Shown: positions 9,167 to 17,833, counted from the stretch's first letter. The stretch is DNA of 64,000 nt from Paenibacillus tritici (GCF_013204885.1 NZ_JABMKX010000016.1:1-64000); one strand, 5' to 3'. Numbers and translations: made by a program. Notes: generated by a model from the letters alone, not told the origin.

Positions 9167-9247
9167 GGAATGCTGGATTAGGGGGACTGCTAGATTAGGA
9201 GGCTTGCTGGTCACGAAGGAGATTTGGTGCAGGTTTTCGGCAACAGT

Positions 9248-9583
9248 AGCCAGTTAGTCTGAAGGCCATAAGCAGGCATAATAAAACCCGATTCCGCCGC
9301 AGCCTAAATGGCTGGTCACGTAGGAGAACTGTTGCACTAATTGCAGCTTTGATTACCTACTCCCGGGCGTTTGAGTGGAATGTTGCACAAAATGCAGGAA
9401 TTGGCTCGCTCCTCGGTTTGGGGGATGAGAAATGCTGCATTTCTTACAACAATCCTGAGTTAGAGCCGACTTAACGCGGGGAATGTTGTATTTAGTGCAG
9501 GATTTCGCTAGCAGCAGCCAGTTAGTCTGAAGGCCATAAGCAGGCACAATAAAACCCGATTCCGCCGCAGCCTAGATGGCTGG
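9248..9583. repeat. 68-bp direct repeat pair flanking a 51-bp-period array
   Basis: The segments 9248-9315 and 9516-9583 are almost identical (few mismatches) and 268 bp apart. Between them the word TTGCAC...TGCAG recurs at 9332, 9383 and in the degenerate form TTGTAT...TGCAG at 9486; an inverted copy sits near 9433-9460. Spacings are 51 and 103 (two periods). No gene is seen between 9167 and 9650. Confidence 0.75.
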
Positions 9584-9597
9584 TGGAATCGGGTTAT
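9547..9597 (-). terminator. Intrinsic terminator of the PPDK-like gene
   Basis: Arms AACCCGATTCCGCC (9553-9566) and GGTGGAATCGGGTT (9582-9595) form a 14-bp stem with one G-U pair; a TTTTATT run follows on the minus strand. The left half is duplicated at 9285-9298 without its partner arm. Confidence 0.8.
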
Positions 9598-9650
9598 TGT
9601 TATAGTATAGGCGCGATGGGATCAGGGACAGCAGCCATCCTCTCCGGCAG

Positions 9651-10712
9651 CTACTGCCATCCTCCGGCGGCAGCGTCGGTATTGTCCTGCCGGGCGATCC
9701 AGGTCAGGCAGGCCGCCCGGAGCAGCGCTTCAGTCCGCAGGGCTGCGCTGCAAAAGATCCCGCTCATGCCGATCTCATACAGATCAGCCAGCGCGTACGC
9801 CGCCGGTGCCCCCGCGGCGAGCACTGCCGCCGCCGGCCGTGCCCGGCGCACGGCGGCCAGCACCTCAGCCGCCGCCGTGGCGAAGCCCTCGGCGGCGTTC
9901 TCCTCCGGCGCGGCTTCGCCGGCCGCGCCGTCCAGCACCAGGAAATCGGCGATGCGCGCGATTTCCCCCGCGGCAGCGCGCTCCACATCGGGGGCGAGAA
10001 GCGCCCCGATGCGGCACGCTGCCGCGTAAGCGTGGCCGAGGGTCTGCTCGGCCACACCCTCGATGAATTCGCGCTGCGCCGCGAATTCGGCTCTGCTGGC
10101 GGGGTACGGCGCCAGCAGGTCTACGCGGCTGTCGCTGCCCAGCCGCTGGCTCTCCGCGACGGCGGCGAACAGCGCGTCAAGCTGCGCATCCTGCAGAGCG
10201 GCCAGCCTGGCCGGGGAGGCGGCGAGCTCCGGCGTATAGGGCAGAGCGACTGCGGCCCAGACGCCGTCCGCCGACTCCAGGAGGACTCCGGCGGCGGCCC
10301 GCAGCCGGTGATAGATTCGCTGCAGGATACGCTCAGCCTGCCCGTCTTCTGCGCATGACATCCAGCTCGAATAGAGCGCAGCAAGCTCCGGCTCCAGCAG
10401 CCATTCCTCTGCACGGATCAGACAAGGCCCGGCCGGGTAGATCCCCGGCTCCTCCCTGGGAGTTGACCGTTCGCCCCTGCCATCGCGCAGCACCAAAAAA
10501 GGCTGGCGTTCCCCCGGACGGCGGAAATAAGTCCGGCTCATGTTCCCGTTACTCTTACGCTGATCCCTCTCGGCAAGAAATTCCGCGGCGGCGGAAGCTA
10601 CAGATGCGGACTGGCTCATCTCCATGCCAATGGTCCGGTCGCCGGTACTATACTTGAACAGGCGCTCCTCTTGGTTTGGATCATCATTCTGCTGGCGTTC
10701 ACCCTTCATCAT
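9651..10712 (-). CDS. Protein resembling a degenerate PEP-binding C-terminal domain of pyruvate phosphate dikinase
   Basis: Standalone 353-residue protein, GC-rich and alanine-rich. From about residue 200 the order of elements follows the PPDK/enzyme I PEP-utilising domain: VDLLAPYPASRAEFAAQREF recalls the block before the TIM-barrel end, CRIGALLAPDVERAAAGEIA recalls the CRVGTMIE block, and LADLYEIGMSGIFCSAA recalls the final GLDYVSCSP block. The catalytic cysteine loop and the FGTNDL-type block are not present, so catalysis is doubtful. The start is taken at 10712, where AAAGGTGG precedes two ATGs. It is monocistronic with its own terminator. Homology is my reading and needs a profile search. 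Role unknown. Confidence 0.5.
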   Translation of the reverse strand: MMKGERQQNDDPNQEERLFKYSTGDRTIGMEMSQSASVASAAAEFLAERDQRKSNGNMSRTYFRRPGERQPFLVLRDGRGERSTPREEPGIYPAGPCLIRAEEWLLEPELAALYSSWMSCAEDGQAERILQRIYHRLRAAAGVLLESADGVWAAVALPYTPELAASPARLAALQDAQLDALFAAVAESQRLGSDSRVDLLAPYPASRAEFAAQREFIEGVAEQTLGHAYAAACRIGALLAPDVERAAAGEIARIADFLVLDGAAGEAAPEENAAEGFATAAAEVLAAVRRARPAAAVLAAGAPAAYALADLYEIGMSGIFCSAALRTEALLRAACLTWIARQDNTDAAAGGWQ

Positions 10713-10913
10713 CGCACCCACCTTTTTAACTTTGGATTACTGCCGCTGCGCTCCCCTGGAGGAGATGCTACCAGCATTTTACGAGGCTTCAATCTATAAA
10801 TACTGGCAAAGGAGCTGAAATATGCAAACGGTATCAAATGAATATTACGGGTAACTGACAACTACCTTGGTATTTACTTGTATGCAGTTAGTTGCTCAGT
10901 TTTGTCCGGTCAA

Positions 10914-11100
10914 TGCACTTTCTGCAATAGATTCCGTAATATTCTGCGTTAAAATCCGTTCTGATGTATTCCATACAATAGATATTCTGCATACAGCCAA
11001 AAAACAGCGAGTCCCCTCAATTCTGATGTACGAACTGCAACAGATTCCATTTCGCGCCTGATTTAGAGTGTATCTGCTGTACGAAATACAATAGAACACC
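10914..11100. repeat. Degenerate repeat array with spacing 51, 62, 51
   Basis: The word TGYAY(N4-5)GCAAYAGA and close variants start at 10914, 10965, 11027 and 11078 (for example TGCACTTTCTGCAATAGAT and TGTACGAACTGCAACAGAT). Distances are 51, 62 and 51 bp. The flanks between words are not obviously similar. Confidence 0.65.
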
Positions 11101-11400
11101 AACAGTCTAAGATCAACAATCCTAAACCAACAAACATAGACTACCTATGTGAAGCCTAAGGGCTTTATTTTGCAAAAAAGATACCTTTGTTGCTCGCCTG
11201 CGGACTTAGTGGCCGTTATGGAGTCATGTGGAGTTGAAAATGAGGCTGAATAGGTTAGTTAAAAGCGCCAGAGTGCGAACGGCTGGCGGGAAGAGCACCC
11301 GGCTGAACGAACAACTCTCCAGTCCGCATGGATCACAGCAGTATGGATAATGTGTGATTATGGGCGCAAACTTGGCGGCTTATGCGGATTTCTATGTATC

Positions 11401-11484
11401 TAGCGGAAACGGCTTTGCTGTCCTTTTAGGGACGGCACCGTTTCCGCGAGAAATAGAAGGAAGAGTTATGGTGTGAAACCTATA
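11401..11484. repeat. 84-bp dispersed hairpin element, full copy 1
   Basis: A hairpin with arms GCGGAAACGG/CCGTTTCCGC and an inner GCTGTCC/GGACGGC stem, followed by a conserved tail GAAATAGAAGG...TTATGGTGTGAAAC. A nearly identical copy lies at 46711-46795, and half copies at 17935-17956 and 39458-39495. Confidence 0.8.
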
Positions 11485-11500
11485 CATGCTCATATTCAGC

Positions 11501-11560
11501 AAAAAACCACCGTATCATGCAGCAAAACTCTGCATAACACAGTGGTCGGTAATTTTTTCT
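11501..11560 (-). terminator. Intrinsic terminator of metY
   Basis: Arms 11506-11522 and 11530-11546 pair over about 17 bp with few mismatches, followed on the minus strand by a TTTTTT run at 11506-11501. Confidence 0.8.
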
Positions 11561-11631
11561 CATCCAATGCTGTCAGGAGCTAGGTTTCCGGGATATGAGC
11601 TTAGCGGCATAGCGCGCTTCTGCTCTTCCCC

Positions 11632-12927
11632 TTAAGACTGCTGGCTGGCAGCGATTGCCTGCTCCAGATCATAGAGGATATCGTCAATGGATTCCGTACC
11701 GATGGACAAGCGCAGCAGTTCGGGATTAACACCGGCTGTCGCCTGCTCTTCCTCCGACAGCTGCTGGTGGGTCGTGCTGGCCGGATGGATGATCAGCGAC
11801 TTGGAGTCACCGACGTTAGCCAGATGGGAGAACAGCTTCACATTCTCGATCAGCTTCACCCCTGCTGCTGCCCCGCCTTTGATGCCGAAGGTCAGGATTG
11901 CCCCTTGGCCCTTAGGCAGATATTTCTGCGCCAGCTCATAGGATGGATGACTCTGCAGTCCGGCATAACTTACCCACTCCACAGAATCATGCGCCTCCAG
12001 GTACTGGGCGACCTTGAGTGCATTCTGGCTATGGCGCTCCATACGCAAATGCAGCGTTTCGAGTCCTTGCAGCAGCATCCAGGAGTTGAACGGGGAGATG
12101 GCCGCGCCGAGGTCGCGAAGCAGTTGTACCCGTGCTTTGATGATATAAGCGATAGGGCCTACAGCTTCAGTGTAGACTACCCCGTGGTAGCTCGGGTCCG
12201 GTTCGGTAAGTCCGGGGAACCTTCCGCTGGCCTTCCAGTCGAACTTGCCGCCGTCCACGATGATCCCGCCGATGGAAGTGCCGTGGCCGCCGATGAATTT
12301 GGTTGCCGAATGCACTACGATGTCCGCACCATGTTCAATCGGACGCAGCAGATACGGGCTTGGGAAGGTATTATCCACAATCAGCGGAATTCCATGCTCA
12401 TGGGCGATAGCCGCCACTGCTTCGATATCCAGTACATTCCCTTGCGGGTTGCCAATGGTCTCGGCGTACAGCGCTTTGGTCTTGTCCGTAATCGCTGCAC
12501 GGAAGTTCTCCGGATTATCGGAATCCACAAACTTCACCTGAATCCCCAGCTTGGGCAACGTTGTAGAGAACAGATTATAAGTTCCGCCGTACAGACTTGC
12601 GGAGGATACAACCTCATCCCCGGCTCCGGCAATATTCAGAATAGAGAAGGAAATGGCCGCCATTCCGGAAGCCGTAGCCAGTGCCCCGGCCCCGCCCTCC
12701 AGCGCGGCAAGACGCTGCTCAAACACATCGGTGGTCGGATTCATCAGCCGGGTATAGATGTTGCCGAACTCCTTGAGCGCGAACAGATTAGCAGCATGTT
12801 CCGCATCCCGGAAACCGTAGGATGTAGTCTGATACAGCGGCACGGCACGGGCTAAAGTAGTTGGGTCAATCTCCTGGCCTGCATGAACGGCTAGGGTCTC
12901 AAATGACAGCTTGCGCTCTTCTGACAT
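11632..12927 (-). CDS. metY: O-acetylhomoserine sulfhydrylase (aminocarboxypropyltransferase)
   Basis: PLP enzyme that makes homocysteine from O-acetylhomoserine and sulfide in methionine synthesis. The Cys/Met-metabolism fold is clear: substrate-binding YTRLMNPTTDVFEQRLAALE near the N-terminus, GNPQGNVLDIEAVA, DNTFPSPYL with the PLP Asp, and the Schiff-base lysine in VVHSATKFIGGHG. The long C-terminal portion (QGLETLHLRMERH and THQQLSEEEQ) is typical of MetY rather than MetB/MetC. The start is placed at 12927 behind AGGAGGAAATACCC; an in-frame start 33 bases upstream lacks an RBS. Monocistronic. I found no SAM riboswitch in the leader. Confidence 0.95.
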   Translation of the reverse strand: MSEERKLSFETLAVHAGQEIDPTTLARAVPLYQTTSYGFRDAEHAANLFALKEFGNIYTRLMNPTTDVFEQRLAALEGGAGALATASGMAAISFSILNIAGAGDEVVSSASLYGGTYNLFSTTLPKLGIQVKFVDSDNPENFRAAITDKTKALYAETIGNPQGNVLDIEAVAAIAHEHGIPLIVDNTFPSPYLLRPIEHGADIVVHSATKFIGGHGTSIGGIIVDGGKFDWKASGRFPGLTEPDPSYHGVVYTEAVGPIAYIIKARVQLLRDLGAAISPFNSWMLLQGLETLHLRMERHSQNALKVAQYLEAHDSVEWVSYAGLQSHPSYELAQKYLPKGQGAILTFGIKGGAAAGVKLIENVKLFSHLANVGDSKSLIIHPASTTHQQLSEEEQATAGVNPELLRLSIGTESIDDILYDLEQAIAASQQS

Positions 12928-12976
12928 GGGTATTTCCTCCTCTAAAATCAATAATGGCAAACGTTAACAATAAAGA

Positions 12977-13006
12977 ATTGTACCTATTCTCTCACAAACC
13001 ATGTCA
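12977..13006 (-). promoter_or_regulatory. Sigma-A-type promoter of metY
   Basis: On the minus strand TGACAT (13001-13006) and TACAAT (12977-12982) are 18 bp apart, ending about 50 bases before the metY start. Confidence 0.55.
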
Positions 13007-13061
13007 TTTGAAAAGATAAAATTCTTATTAATTCACTGTGTTTTATTAAGTATAGTGAAGG

Positions 13062-13089
13062 CAAAAACCCCGCTGCAAGCAGCGGGGCT
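13062..13089 (-). terminator. Terminator of the amino-sugar-acid operon
   Basis: Perfect stem CCCCGCTGC-AA-GCAGCGGGG at 13068-13087, followed on the minus strand by TTTTTG. It lies downstream of the GntR gene. Confidence 0.9.
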
Positions 13090-13153
13090 AAGTGCAAGGA
13101 TATCCCTCTAACCTCTCTTGTGGCTGGTACATCTGTCCAAAGAAACAACAGCT

Positions 13154-13888
13154 TCAGGTGTCGTAGTTGACCAGATAATGATGAAGCTCTGTGTTATAGC
13201 AGCCGATGCTGTGTTCAATCAGCCTGCCTTCCCCGTCGTAGGAGTTGCGCAGGCGCACCAGTACATGCGTGCCCGGCGGCAGCGCCAGCAGCAGGCATAC
13301 TTCGGGAGGTGCCTGCTCTACGAAGAACCGGTCCTTGAAGTTCTCCAGTACAATGTTCTTCTCCTCCAGGGAGTCATACAGCGACTGAATGTCTGCACCT
13401 ATCTCCGCCGTACCTCCGCCGGGCAGGGCAGCAGCAGTCAAGAAGTGGGTCAGATGAATATAAGGCTGTCCATTCAGTATATATAGCCGCTCAATCCGCT
13501 GGCAATACGGCCCGTAACGGCTGTATTCCTCCGTCCCGGGATCATTGGTAACCAGCTTGGAGTCCAGCAGTTTTTTTTCCAGCTTATGCCCCGCTTCTAC
13601 CAGCAGCTCTGTGAACCGTTTGCCCTTGGAGAGCTTCTGGTAGGAGGTATTACGCATTACAATCGTGCCGACACCACTTTTCTTCTGCACATAACCTTCC
13701 TGCGACAGCTCCTGAACCGCGCCGCGGACTGTCATTTTGCTGACGCCAAACTCTTTTTCCAGCTGCGGCTCGGAGGGGATGATGCTCCCCAGAGGATATA
13801 CCCCGTGCAGAATCCGGTCTTTGAGGATCTTTTGGATCTGCTGATATAAGGGACCTTGCTTGCGTTTCAGAGACACGCTCTCATTCAC
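13154..13888 (-). CDS. GntR-family regulator, HutC/UTRA type
   Basis: Probable ligand-responsive repressor of its own operon. The N-terminal winged helix is seen at residues 10-75: PLYQQIQKILKDRIL, then LGSIIPSEPQLEKEFGVSKM and the recognition region MTVRGAVQELSQEG. The C-terminal UTRA sensor runs from ~95 to 235, with IERLYILNGQPYIHLTHFL typical of the family. It is last in a five-gene operon and its ATG overlaps the stop of the kinase gene by one base. AAAGGTAG precedes the start. The effector would be a sugar-acid phosphate by analogy; this is inference. Confidence 0.9.
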   Translation of the reverse strand: MNESVSLKRKQGPLYQQIQKILKDRILHGVYPLGSIIPSEPQLEKEFGVSKMTVRGAVQELSQEGYVQKKSGVGTIVMRNTSYQKLSKGKRFTELLVEAGHKLEKKLLDSKLVTNDPGTEEYSRYGPYCQRIERLYILNGQPYIHLTHFLTAAALPGGGTAEIGADIQSLYDSLEEKNIVLENFKDRFFVEQAPPEVCLLLALPPGTHVLVRLRNSYDGEGRLIEHSIGCYNTELHHYLVNYDT

Positions 13889-14901
13889 TACCTTTCAACA
13901 TCTAAGCTACGGTCTGACAACGCCCGGAGTACCTCACTCTCGGTGAACAGCGCTGTATCGCCCGGGATGGTGTGGGCCAGCATTGCCGCTGCCGCTGCCA
14001 TGTCCACCGTCTGCTGCTGCGGGTACTGCTGCAATTCACCGTGGATGATCGCGCTGGCGAACGCATCCCCGGCACCGATCCGGTCATAGACCGGGAAGGT
14101 CAGCTTGCGCGAGAACCGGAACGTTCCCTGATGATAAATATACCCTGTCAGGGAATGCGTATTATCAGCGTTGATCTCACGGTGGGTCCCCGCTGCCGTC
14201 CTGATTCCGAAGCGCTCCGCCACTGCGGGAATCGCTTGCTTCAACTGTGTTATTCTATCATATTCTCCGGTCACGACACCAAGAATGTACTGGGCATCCT
14301 TCTCGTTCATCAGCACCAGATCCGCCAGGCCAAGCAGCTCCTCCACATGCGGGCGGGCCTTGGCATAGCCATCCTCCCCCCATAACGCCGGACGGTAATT
14401 GCAGTCAAATACCACCGTGCCCCCGGCACTCTTCACTTCCGCGGCAAGCCGCTTCATCTGCTGGCGCACCCCATCATTCATAGCCAGCGTAATGCCGCAT
14501 AAATGGAGGACATCCACTCGGGAGGCCAGCGCCGCCATATCATAATTCTCTGCATCTGCCGTATTGAAGCTGCTGCCCAGCCGGTCTGTATACGTGACTC
14601 TTCCGGGGCGGGCACCGAACCCATTCTCCAGAAAATACATCCCCAGCTGCTTCCCGCCCCGGCGGATCAGCGAGGTATCCACCCCAAGCTTGCGAAGATA
14701 AGCCATCGCCGCTTCACCCACCGGAGTCTCCGGCAAGGTTGTGATCAGCGCACCGTTATAGCCGTATCTGGAGAGCGCCGCCGTTACATTCACCCCGCTG
14801 CCGGAAAAAGAGTACTCCAGCCTGCTGCCCTGGGCCAACGTCTCATAACCCGGAACCTGCAGCCGCATCATCACTTCGCCAAAGGCAGCGACTCTAGGCA
14901 T
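13888..14901 (-). CDS. PfkB-family sugar kinase, 2-keto-3-deoxygluconate kinase type
   Basis: ATP-dependent kinase expected to phosphorylate 2-keto-3-deoxygluconate or a related keto-deoxy sugar acid. PfkB signature 1 is degenerate near the N-terminus (FSGSGVNVTAALSRYGY), and signature 2 with the catalytic Asp is clear: DRIGAGDAFASAII at ~260-275. Gly/Asn contacts for sugar acids appear in the 337-residue KdgK-like frame. Its ATG overlaps the end of the aldolase gene by 8 bp. A kinase here is informative: the aldolase next door would use the phosphorylated product, so the ammonia lyase in this operon may work on a non-phosphorylated sugar acid. Confidence 0.88.
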   Translation of the reverse strand: MPRVAAFGEVMMRLQVPGYETLAQGSRLEYSFSGSGVNVTAALSRYGYNGALITTLPETPVGEAAMAYLRKLGVDTSLIRRGGKQLGMYFLENGFGARPGRVTYTDRLGSSFNTADAENYDMAALASRVDVLHLCGITLAMNDGVRQQMKRLAAEVKSAGGTVVFDCNYRPALWGEDGYAKARPHVEELLGLADLVLMNEKDAQYILGVVTGEYDRITQLKQAIPAVAERFGIRTAAGTHREINADNTHSLTGYIYHQGTFRFSRKLTFPVYDRIGAGDAFASAIIHGELQQYPQQQTVDMAAAAAMLAHTIPGDTALFTESEVLRALSDRSLDVER

Positions 14902-15649
14902 AGCGGTCCACCAGCAGCTTCATGATACCAAGCAGTGTACGGACATCCTGCACCTTCGTGCTGCCCGTCTGCGGGTCTATAATCGAGGAATAGACATGCG
15001 GGATCACCTGCGGCACGCCTGCCTGAAGTGCTATCTCCAGAATGGGCCCGAAGTTATCCAGGTCGATTCCGCCCGTTGGCTCCAGCGCAAACCCGGCCTC
15101 GCCGCAGGCCTTAGCCACCGCACGGTACTCCTCCTCCAGCTTCAGCCCCTGCATCGGATAATATTTGAGCGCATTCCCGCCCATGTCACGAACCAGGGCA
15201 ATGGCGGCCTGCACCGGAACAATTGCTTGCTGCCCCATCCCGGAACTGACGGGTCCGGTCGATATATTGACATAACCCGGCTGTCCGCAGGGAGAGACCA
15301 GGCTGTTAATCCAGCTATCCTTTACTCCCAGGTTAGCACGGGTGGCTCCCACTGCCGGAAATACCTGGTTGATATGGCTTCCCGCATAGCTGGAAGCAAT
15401 CTCCGCCACAACCGCTGCCTGGCGGTTGTCTCCGGCTCCGAGTCCGATGGATACGGCATCCTCGATGGATCGGCCATATTCGGTCATGGCTGCGGCGGCT
15501 TCCCCGGCGGTGGCATAATTTTTGGAGAGTACGCCTACCAGCACATGCCCTTCCGCAGCCTCATAGATATCCTTGGCGTTCCCGATACTGCCGGCCAGTA
15601 CATTAAGTGCCGCTCTCTTCTTATAGAACCGCTGTTGAATATTGCTCAT
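14894..15649 (-). CDS. dagF: DagF-type 2-keto-3-deoxy-6-phosphogluconate aldolase
   Basis: Class I aldolase that would split KDPG into pyruvate and glyceraldehyde 3-phosphate. It matches the DagF/DgaF family of D-glucosaminate pathways, distinct from Eda: 251 residues, N-terminal RAALNVLAGSIGNAKDI, central INSLVSPCGQPGYVNISTGP, GGNALKYYPMQGLK carrying the likely Schiff-base lysine, and C-terminal LEPTGGIDLDNF. It overlaps the upstream DgaE-like gene by four bases and the kinase gene by eight, so the order of genes follows the order of the pathway. A GGGGG-type RBS precedes the ATG. Confidence 0.88.
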   Translation of the reverse strand: MSNIQQRFYKKRAALNVLAGSIGNAKDIYEAAEGHVLVGVLSKNYATAGEAAAAMTEYGRSIEDAVSIGLGAGDNRQAAVVAEIASSYAGSHINQVFPAVGATRANLGVKDSWINSLVSPCGQPGYVNISTGPVSSGMGQQAIVPVQAAIALVRDMGGNALKYYPMQGLKLEEEYRAVAKACGEAGFALEPTGGIDLDNFGPILEIALQAGVPQVIPHVYSSIIDPQTGSTKVQDVRTLLGIMKLLVDRYA

Positions 15650-16755
15650 TCTTGGTTTCCCCCTAAGATTTCATTGATTCTGCTGACGATCACCTGAAGA
15701 TCATCCCCTTGCAGCGGCCTTGGATCAATATCGAAAAAGCCCTGCTTCACGCCATAGTCCCGGGTATACACGGCAATCTCACCTTCCCGCAGCAGGTCAT
15801 TGACCTCCCTTGCGTCCATTCCCGCAGCAGCGGCTTCAATCTGGATGCGTCCGCGATAAATGGCCCGGCCCGCTTCATCCTGTACGATGCGGACTGTGAC
15901 TCCGGGAAGTCTGCCGAGCGGCTGAAGCGCCTCCAGTGCCTGCTTCTCCCGTTCACTGTTGTCAGCCTTGTGCTGATATTCGTCCAAGGCCTGGAGCAGT
16001 CCGAAGGTGGTCTCCTTGCCGACCTTCATGCTGCGGCCAATCCCGTGCAGCTGAACCTTCAGCCACTCGATGTATTTCTTCCTGCCCGCTACAATACCCG
16101 AGGTTGGACCTTCCACAGCCTTCGAGCCGCTGTAAATGGCCAGATCGGAATAGCGGACATATTTGTGCAGATCCTCTTCCGCTGCCGCATCCACAATCAG
16201 CGGCACCCTTCTCTTCTGTGCAACCTCCCAGGCCTCTTCCACAGAGATCATATTCTTCTGGACGGCGTGATGGGATTTGACATAGAGAATCGCTGCGGTA
16301 TGTTCACCGATGGCCTGTTCAATATGCTCCTTCCGGCCTTCGTTCGCGTATCCGGCTTCGACCACCCGGCCGCCGCCAAGGAATACCATTGTCTCAACCG
16401 GCGCTCCATACTGCACATTATGGCCCTTCAGCATAACAACCTCATTCTTCAGCACCGGCTCCTGGTGCAGGCGCAGGCTGAGCCGCGGATCTCCGGCGGT
16501 CACGACGGCTGCTACCGACAGCGCAATGCCGCTGGAAGCAGAGTTCACGACAACCGCCGCTTCGCAGCCCAGCAGACGGGCTATATAGTCCCCGGATTTG
16601 TCCACCAGATCGGCAATCTCTACGTATTGCTGCCCGCCCTGTTTCATTGCCTCCATGACCGAATCCGTTGGGGCGGAGACGCCCAGGATGCTCATTCTTC
16701 CGCTGGCATTAATCACACGCTTCAATCCATATTTAGCCTGTAATGAGTGATCCAT
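15646..16755 (-). CDS. DgaE-like PLP-dependent ammonia lyase (SelA-like fold)
   Basis: Expected to remove ammonia from a 2-amino-2-deoxy sugar acid, giving a 2-keto-3-deoxy acid. The SelA-like PLP fold is seen in YGLKRVINASGRMSILG, GCEAAVVVNSASSGIALS (phosphate cup), PLIVDAAAEEDLHKY (PLP Asp) and YSGSKAVEGPTSGIV with the PLP lysine. D-glucosaminate-6-phosphate lyase DgaE is the characterised relative. I start it at 16755, where AAAGGAG precedes ATG by nine bases; the open frame extends to 16803 but would overlap the upstream gene more. It overlaps the amidohydrolase gene end by 23 bp. True substrate is uncertain. Confidence 0.88.
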   Translation of the reverse strand: MDHSLQAKYGLKRVINASGRMSILGVSAPTDSVMEAMKQGGQQYVEIADLVDKSGDYIARLLGCEAAVVVNSASSGIALSVAAVVTAGDPRLSLRLHQEPVLKNEVVMLKGHNVQYGAPVETMVFLGGGRVVEAGYANEGRKEHIEQAIGEHTAAILYVKSHHAVQKNMISVEEAWEVAQKRRVPLIVDAAAEEDLHKYVRYSDLAIYSGSKAVEGPTSGIVAGRKKYIEWLKVQLHGIGRSMKVGKETTFGLLQALDEYQHKADNSEREKQALEALQPLGRLPGVTVRIVQDEAGRAIYRGRIQIEAAAAGMDAREVNDLLREGEIAVYTRDYGVKQGFFDIDPRPLQGDDLQVIVSRINEILGGNQE

Positions 16756-17833
16756 TGATAAAAACTCCTTTAGCTTCAATATAATGGTGCGTCGTCCGGA
16801 CATCGCCTTCCGAATCTGTGAGCCGCTTCTCGCCCGATTCCAGGGCGAACAAGGTCAGGTTCGCCTGCTGCGCGGCCCTGATCTGCCCAAGCTCCGGCTT
16901 GCCGAGCCAAGCTGCTGCGCTGCCGGTGACCGCCCGGATGACCTCTTCCAGACTGTAGCCGAGATACAGGAATTTCGTCAGCACATCCGACATACTGTAC
17001 ACCGGACCGTTCAGACGGTTGCCCCGGTAGATATCGGTGCTGATCGTATTCAGCGGAATGCCTGCCGCCTTCGCCTGCTCGGCCACCCGGAAGGAGAAGC
17101 TCGCCGTGCCATGTCCGACATCCAGATGAACGCCCCGGGCCACTGCATCCAGCAGCCCTTGCAGCGGTGTGCCGTCTGCCTGGAACAGATTATTGGATTT
17201 GCCGTTCAGATAGTGGGTGATCACATCGCCCGGCCGCAGCAGCTCCAGCACTTCAGCGATAGCGGGCGGAGCGGAGCCGATATGGACCATGAGCGGAAGC
17301 TTCGTGTCTTCTGACAGTGTGCGGGCCAGCTTAAGCGGCTGAATGCCGGAGCTTTTGACGACACTCTGGCTGATGCGGGCCTTCAGGCCGACAATGAATT
17401 CAGGATACGCCGCTGCCGCCGCAAGCGCCCTGGTCCGGTCAATCCACTCCAGCTGTGACAGCTCGTCGGTCCGTTCAAGCCCGATTCTCGATATATTCAG
17501 CAGAGCGAACACCCGTGTGGCCGCCCTCAGACTCCTGGCATAGAAATCTCCGATCCGGTCTGCCCCGCAGCTTCCGGCATCCACCAGAGTGGTCACGCCC
17601 TGCTTCACCCCAATCTCGTCGATCTCATCACCATAGGGATCAAGCTCCGGCACAGCATGCACATGCAGATCAATCCATCCGCTGGAACCATATAACCCGG
17701 AGCAGTCCAGCCCGTTCCCGCCTTCAGCCTGGCCTGGCGGTGTAATCGCGGTGATGATCCCGTCCTGAATGGAAATATCCACTACCCGGCCGTCCACAAG
17801 CTGCAAATTGCGCAGCACATTCTCTGTGCCCAC
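16733..17833 (-). CDS. Amidohydrolase/deacetylase-type metallohydrolase
   Basis: Member of the amidohydrolase superfamily group of EF0837/Atu3266-like deacetylases that sit beside SelA-like lyases. Binuclear metal ligands are visible: DLHVH near residue 55, the carboxylated lysine in FIVGLKARIS, histidines in LMVHIGSAP and VITHYLNGK, and Asp in NTISTDIYRG. No signal peptide. As the first gene of the operon it probably removes an N-acyl group from the amino-sugar acid before the lyase acts. It starts with GTG at 17833 behind AAGGAGATGGGATAA. The real substrate is unknown. Confidence 0.85.
   Translation of the reverse strand: MGTENVLRNLQLVDGRVVDISIQDGIITAITPPGQAEGGNGLDCSGLYGSSGWIDLHVHAVPELDPYGDEIDEIGVKQGVTTLVDAGSCGADRIGDFYARSLRAATRVFALLNISRIGLERTDELSQLEWIDRTRALAAAAAYPEFIVGLKARISQSVVKSSGIQPLKLARTLSEDTKLPLMVHIGSAPPAIAEVLELLRPGDVITHYLNGKSNNLFQADGTPLQGLLDAVARGVHLDVGHGTASFSFRVAEQAKAAGIPLNTISTDIYRGNRLNGPVYSMSDVLTKFLYLGYSLEEVIRAVTGSAAAWLGKPELGQIRAAQQANLTLFALESGEKRLTDSEGDVRTTHHYIEAKGVFINGSLITG

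Larger units (their letters stand above)
10722..11631. other. Gene-free 0.9-kb intergenic region
   Basis: No reading frame here looks coding: base composition is AT-rich and RBSs are lacking. It holds a 51-bp-period array at about 10914-11100, an 84-bp hairpin element at 11401-11484 and the metY terminator. Confidence 0.7.

Noticed and set aside
9764..10066. Overlapping Pro/Arg-rich frames on both strands of the GC-rich PPDK-like gene
   Set aside because: Extreme GC content removes stop codons by chance; only the minus-strand 353-residue frame has an RBS and domain-like order.
12928..13061. SAM riboswitch ahead of metY
   Set aside because: The leader after the predicted promoter is only ~45 nt long, with no SAM-box core and no terminator hairpin.
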